Shown piece by piece: positions 6,275 through 9,533 of a stretch of 9,533 nucleotides of DNA (its first letter is position 1; every line of letters starts with the position of its first letter). The position numbers and the translations under genes are program-made. Under the pieces are notes generated by a model. The model had not been told where the DNA came from. It saw nothing but the letters and a program-made list of their open reading frames with translations, and ran no database searches. Source of the DNA: an uncultured Saprospiraceae bacterium (GTDB lineage: Bacteria; Bacteroidota; Bacteroidia; Chitinophagales; Saprospiraceae); NCBI GenBank assembly GCA_937952155.1, contig CALFYH010000131.1:1-9533 (forward strand). Reading direction: 5' to 3'.

Positions 6275-7972
6275 TTATCCTTCATAAATCAATGATTCAG
6301 TAACACTATAAATATGATTGTTTACCAATTCTAATGTCTGAAATACATTGCTATACACCATAGCACCTTTTAAGTTATAGGTTGGATTACCTAATTGATG
6401 GTGATGATGTGTTTTGATACTAGAGATTTGACGCTTTAATTCTTTATAAACCTTGTTTGCTTTGTATTTATTGATATCTTTAAAATCAATAACCGATAGA
6501 TTTTCTGATAATGTGACAAGCGACTCGCTTATCAAAAACAAAATTTCATTGATTCGATCCCTTTGTTCTGGTAAAAAATAAATATTGTTTTCTATTTTGT
6601 TCTGCATAGTTTTTGCCAATTGAACATACAAATCTGCTACTCTTTCCATATCATTACAAGCCCTTACGGCAGACTTAAAAAATTGATTTGTTGCATTCGA
6701 AACTTCTTTCTTTGAGAGCAATGTGATATGTTCGGTAATGGTGTCATCCAGTCTATCCGTCAACTCTTCATACTGTTTTAATTTATTGATTAGTTTCAAT
6801 TGTTTTTTATCATCTGTGGTATTGACAATATTTTGAAAGAGTTCGGCGATTGTCATCAATACATTTCCAAAATTTTGAGTTTCCTTTTGGATATGAATAA
6901 TAGCAATCTCTGGAGACAATTCCGCATTTTTCAAAAAGTTTGTGGTCTCGTATTTTTGATTTTTATGTTTTCCATTGTCACTTATCGTAAAAGATGAGAT
7001 TTGGGTAAGCCATTCGGTAGCATTTATAAATATTAGTGCATTGACAAGATTAAAGACTGTATGAAAAGCCGAAAGCCCTAATGTCATATCTAATGTATTT
7101 CTGTATAGATCACCCATTCCAAAAGCAAACATTAGAAAATCTGACAATAATGGCAAAAACCAAGGTAAAATGATGACCATCCAAGCAACTCCAATGAGAT
7201 TGAACATAAAATGTATGCGTGCTGCAACCTTTGCTTCTCTATTTGCCACAACTGCCGCTATCATAGCCGTCGAAGTAGTTCCTATATTCTCACCCAAAAT
7301 CAATGATGCTGCTATCTCGGCTGGCAACCAACCTTGAGCGCACATAGTAAGTGTAATAGCCATAGCAACACTAGACGACTGAACAAGTACTGTTATAATG
7401 GCACCTATTATTACAAAAAATATTCGTGACCAAGCCCCATTGTCGGTAAAACCTTTGAGCCATTCAAATGCCTGAACATAATCTGTAGGCAAAGGTGTTG
7501 CTTCTCTCATAAAACCCAAGCCCAAAAAAATCATGGCAAATCCGATCAAAAACTCACCCCAATATTTTGTTTTGCCATAAGTAATGAAAATCATCGGAAC
7601 GCCTATTGCCATGATAGGCAAGGCATAAAAACCTAGATTCACTTTAAACCCAAATAATGAAACTATCCAGCCAGTTACTGTTGTACCCACATTCGCTCCA
7701 AGGATAAGTCCCACTGATTCGACAGCAGTAAACAAGCCGGCGTTTACAAAACTCACTGTCATCACTGTGGTGGCCGATGAAGATTGTACCAAACCTGTAA
7801 TGAGAAATCCCGTCAGAAATCCCATCCATTTATTTTTAGTAATATAGTCAATAGCTGCTCTGAATTGGTCACCTGCAGCACGTTGTATTGACTCACTCAT
7901 CAACTTCATACCATAGATAAAAATCCCAACTGCTCCTGCTAATTGTAATATATTGTATAAGCCAAACTGCAT
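6275..7972 (-). CDS. Na/Pi-cotransporter family protein with C-terminal PhoU-like domain
   Basis: An inner-membrane protein of the Na+/phosphate cotransporter (NptA/YjbB, SLC34-like) family, expected to move phosphate with Na+, or to export it as shown for E. coli YjbB. The 565 residues divide into a membrane part (1 to about 320) and a helical PhoU-like part (about 345-565). The membrane part shows the inverted-repeat signature twice: QSSSATT (63-69) with GANVGTTVTG (92-101), and QSSSVAM (198-204) with GENIGTTSTA (227-236). These QSSS and GTT pairs form the substrate and sodium site in the family. The PhoU-like part has NDMERVADLYVQLAK (440-454) and a run of four His (522-525). The start MQFGLYNILQLAGAVGIFIYG is typical and begins 18 nt after a perfect -7 box. 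No pst or pho genes are nearby. Direction of transport and exact substrate are not certain. Confidence 0.93.
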   Translation of the reverse strand: MQFGLYNILQLAGAVGIFIYGMKLMSESIQRAAGDQFRAAIDYITKNKWMGFLTGFLITGLVQSSSATTVMTVSFVNAGLFTAVESVGLILGANVGTTVTGWIVSLFGFKVNLGFYALPIMAIGVPMIFITYGKTKYWGEFLIGFAMIFLGLGFMREATPLPTDYVQAFEWLKGFTDNGAWSRIFFVIIGAIITVLVQSSSVAMAITLTMCAQGWLPAEIAASLILGENIGTTSTAMIAAVVANREAKVAARIHFMFNLIGVAWMVIILPWFLPLLSDFLMFAFGMGDLYRNTLDMTLGLSAFHTVFNLVNALIFINATEWLTQISSFTISDNGKHKNQKYETTNFLKNAELSPEIAIIHIQKETQNFGNVLMTIAELFQNIVNTTDDKKQLKLINKLKQYEELTDRLDDTITEHITLLSKKEVSNATNQFFKSAVRACNDMERVADLYVQLAKTMQNKIENNIYFLPEQRDRINEILFLISESLVTLSENLSVIDFKDINKYKANKVYKELKRQISSIKTHHHHQLGNPTYNLKGAMVYSNVFQTLELVNNHIYSVTESLIYEG

Positions 7973-7990
7973 ATGCCTTGTGATTTACTG

Positions 7991-7998
7991 CAAAATTA
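7991..7998 (-). promoter_or_regulatory. Probable -7 box of the Na/Pi-cotransporter gene
   Basis: Minus-strand TAATTTTG is a perfect TAnnTTTG match, followed by CAG, and ends 18 nt before the ATG at 7972. No TTTG-like -33 element is found at the expected 18-21 nt upstream, so the gene may need an activator, or the -33 element may simply be degenerate. Confidence 0.45.
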
Positions 7999-8050
7999 AC
8001 ACTTTATCCTTCTTCTGACAGATAATCAACCATTCAGAATGGAAAATTCG

Positions 8051-8058
8051 TATTTTTG
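8051..8058 (+). promoter_or_regulatory. Probable -7 box of the fused mutase gene
   Basis: TATTTTTG is a perfect TAnnTTTG match followed by CA, ending 22 nt before the ATG at 8081. As with the divergent Na/Pi gene, no clear -33 TTTG is present. The two boxes lie back to back in the 108-nt spacer, 52 nt apart, so a regulator bound between them could affect both genes. Confidence 0.5.
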
Positions 8059-8080
8059 CACCACCTAATCAATTTTCCAA

Positions 8081-9533
8081 ATGTCAGAAGAACATATCTA
8101 CTCGCCAATCAATAATATTAGAATTGTCACTGCGGGATCACTTTTCGATGGTCACGATGCTGCTATCAACATTATGCGTCGGATCATGCAGCGATCTGGT
8201 GCTGAAATAATCCATCTTGGTCACAACAGGTCTGCACAAGAAATCGTAGAGACCGCTATTCAGGAAGATGTACAAGGTATCGCCATTACTTCATATCAAG
8301 GTGGACATAACGAGTACTTTAAATACATTTTTGATCTATTGCAACAAAAAGGTTGTGGCCATATCAAAATTTTCGGTGGTGGCGGTGGTACCATTTTACC
8401 ATCTGAGATCGAAGATTTGCATCAATACGGTATCACACGCATATACTCACCTGATGACGGAAGATCGATGGGATTGCAAGGCATGATAAATGATTTGATA
8501 GAAAAATGTGATTTCCCTGTTGGCGAGACCATAAATAAAAATATTAAAGATCTCACACCGCAGCAGACCCACAACATTGCGAGAATCATTTCTTCTTTTG
8601 AAAACTTTCCCGAAAATCATACAGCGTTTTTTGAAAGTCTGAAAGCAGCAGCAAAAGATGTTCCAGTCTTGGGTATCACAGGAACAGGTGGCGCTGGTAA
8701 ATCCAGCATGGTGGATGAGATAGTCCGAAGGTTTTTGATGGATTTTAAGGACAAAACAATTGGTATTATTTCTGTAGATCCATCCAAAAGAAAAACAGGA
8801 GGCGCGCTACTCGGAGATCGTATCAGGATGAATGCAATAAACAATGATCGTGTGTATATGAGGTCGCTTGCTACCCGACAGTCCAATCTGGCATTATCAA
8901 AATACGTACAAGGTGCGGTAAATGTATTGAAATCAGCAGGTTTTGATTTGATCATCCTCGAAACTTCAGGTATAGGACAGTCAGACACAGAAATTGTGGA
9001 TCATTCTGATGTGTCCATGTACATCATGACTCCAGAATATGGTGCTGCTTCCCAGCTTGAAAAAATTGACATGTTGGATTTTGCAGACATTATTGCTATA
9101 AACAAGTTTGACAAAAAAGGTGCTTTAGACGCACTTAGAGATGTGAGAAAACAGTATCAAAGAAATCACAATCTTTGGGACACAGACCCAGACCAAATGC
9201 CCGTATTCGGTACAATAGCTTCACAATTTAATGATCCTGGTACCAATAAATTGTACAAACAATTATTGACAATTATAAATCATAAAACAAAAGCTGAGCT
9301 TGTTTCTTCGATAGACTTACCAGTAGGAGAAAGTGAAAAAATATATATCATCCCGCCACAGCGTGTTAGATACCTATCGGAAATAGCAGAAAATAATAGA
9401 AATTATGATCAAAAAGGCCGCGCTCAAAGTGTCTTAGCATCTAAAGCGTATGCTTTGTCATCGGCCAAAAATATCATAGATGATGCCGATACAAAAGCCG
9501 TCATTGAAGCCAAATATCAAAATCTTTGGGACG
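8081..9533 (+). CDS. icmF: IcmF-type fused acyl-CoA mutase (B12 domain plus G-protein chaperone), 3' part cut
   Basis: Fused coenzyme B12-dependent mutases of the IcmF type isomerise isobutyryl-CoA and butyryl-CoA (or relatives such as pivalyl-CoA) and carry their own GTPase chaperone. I translated 484 codons with no stop to the window end. Residues about 10-145 are the B12-binding domain, with DGHDAA (23-28, H25 the expected cobalt ligand), TSYQGGH (70-76) and GGGGGT (99-104). Residues about 190-405 are a MeaB/ArgK-like G domain: Walker A GTGGAGKSS (201-209), VDPSKRKTGGALLGDRIRM (232-250), ETSGIGQSDTEI (294-305) and NKFD (341-344). From about 415 the linker into the mutase domain begins (IYIIPPQRVRYLSEIAENNR). 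IcmF proteins have about 1,090 residues, so under half is seen. B12 domain first, then GTPase, separates this from ordinary methylmalonyl-CoA mutase. Substrate-deciding residues lie beyond the edge. The ATG is 22 nt after a perfect -7 box. Confidence 0.93.
   Translation, partial: MSEEHIYSPINNIRIVTAGSLFDGHDAAINIMRRIMQRSGAEIIHLGHNRSAQEIVETAIQEDVQGIAITSYQGGHNEYFKYIFDLLQQKGCGHIKIFGGGGGTILPSEIEDLHQYGITRIYSPDDGRSMGLQGMINDLIEKCDFPVGETINKNIKDLTPQQTHNIARIISSFENFPENHTAFFESLKAAAKDVPVLGITGTGGAGKSSMVDEIVRRFLMDFKDKTIGIISVDPSKRKTGGALLGDRIRMNAINNDRVYMRSLATRQSNLALSKYVQGAVNVLKSAGFDLIILETSGIGQSDTEIVDHSDVSMYIMTPEYGAASQLEKIDMLDFADIIAINKFDKKGALDALRDVRKQYQRNHNLWDTDPDQMPVFGTIASQFNDPGTNKLYKQLLTIINHKTKAELVSSIDLPVGESEKIYIIPPQRVRYLSEIAENNRNYDQKGRAQSVLASKAYALSSAKNIIDDADTKAVIEAKYQNLWD

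Noticed and set aside
6289..6299. AATCAATGATT palindrome near the end of the Na/Pi gene as a terminator
   Set aside because: The arms are only 5 bp and AT-rich with no loop or U tract, so it cannot act as an intrinsic terminator.
8617..8988. Minus-strand open frame of 123 codons
   Set aside because: It is antisense to the G-protein domain of the fused mutase, whose motifs are intact in the plus frame; the minus product looks like a shadow translation.
8081..9533. Stand-alone ArgK/MeaB GTPase or a small methylmalonyl-CoA mutase subunit
   Set aside because: The B12 domain precedes the GTPase in one unbroken frame that continues into a mutase-type linker, which fits only the fused IcmF layout.

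Overview
The window looks like a chromosomal segment from a Bacteroidota bacterium, possibly near Saprospiria or Chitinophagia; I cannot place it more finely. Four things point this way. The DNA is AT-rich. Most starts lack a clear Shine-Dalgarno sequence. Four genes have promoter boxes of the Bacteroidota type (TAnnTTTG at about -7) only 17-22 nt before the start codon. The outer-membrane receptor has the layout typical of the phylum: signal peptide, carboxypeptidase-regulatory-like domain, plug, family-3 beta-barrel. I see no phage, insertion sequence, CRISPR, tRNA or rRNA. This is mainly core and housekeeping DNA, and I found no convincing new multi-gene system.

Layout, left to right. Positions 1-3145 hold three tightly packed minus-strand genes, transcribed hflX, then an M29 aminopeptidase, then a MATE transporter that runs off the left edge. 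The gaps are 24 and 10 nt, and a good promoter lies before hflX, so they probably form one operon joining ribosome rescue, peptide turnover and efflux. Positions 3146-3363 hold that promoter and, facing the other way, the terminator of the next gene. Positions 3364-5865 hold a large minus-strand TonB-dependent receptor with no SusD partner. Positions 5866-6077 are a divergent spacer leading into xseB, the exonuclease VII small subunit (6078-6272, plus), which has no xseA beside it. The xseB end meets the end of a Na/Pi-cotransporter family gene (6275-7972, minus) with only 2 nt between the stop codons. A 108-nt divergent spacer (7973-8080) carries one promoter box for each direction. The window ends inside a plus-strand gene (8081 onward) for an IcmF-type fused acyl-CoA mutase; its B12-binding and G-protein domains are visible, and the mutase domain lies mostly beyond the edge.

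Working links between the genes are loose. The receptor takes up or senses an unknown ligand at the outer membrane, the Na/Pi protein and MATE protein act at the inner membrane, and HflX, the aminopeptidase, exonuclease VII and the mutase are cytoplasmic. The most useful points for a reader are the regular promoter-to-start spacing, which suggests the receptor really starts at its second Met, the non-ATG start needed for the MATE gene, the orphan xseB, and the 2-nt convergent junction.
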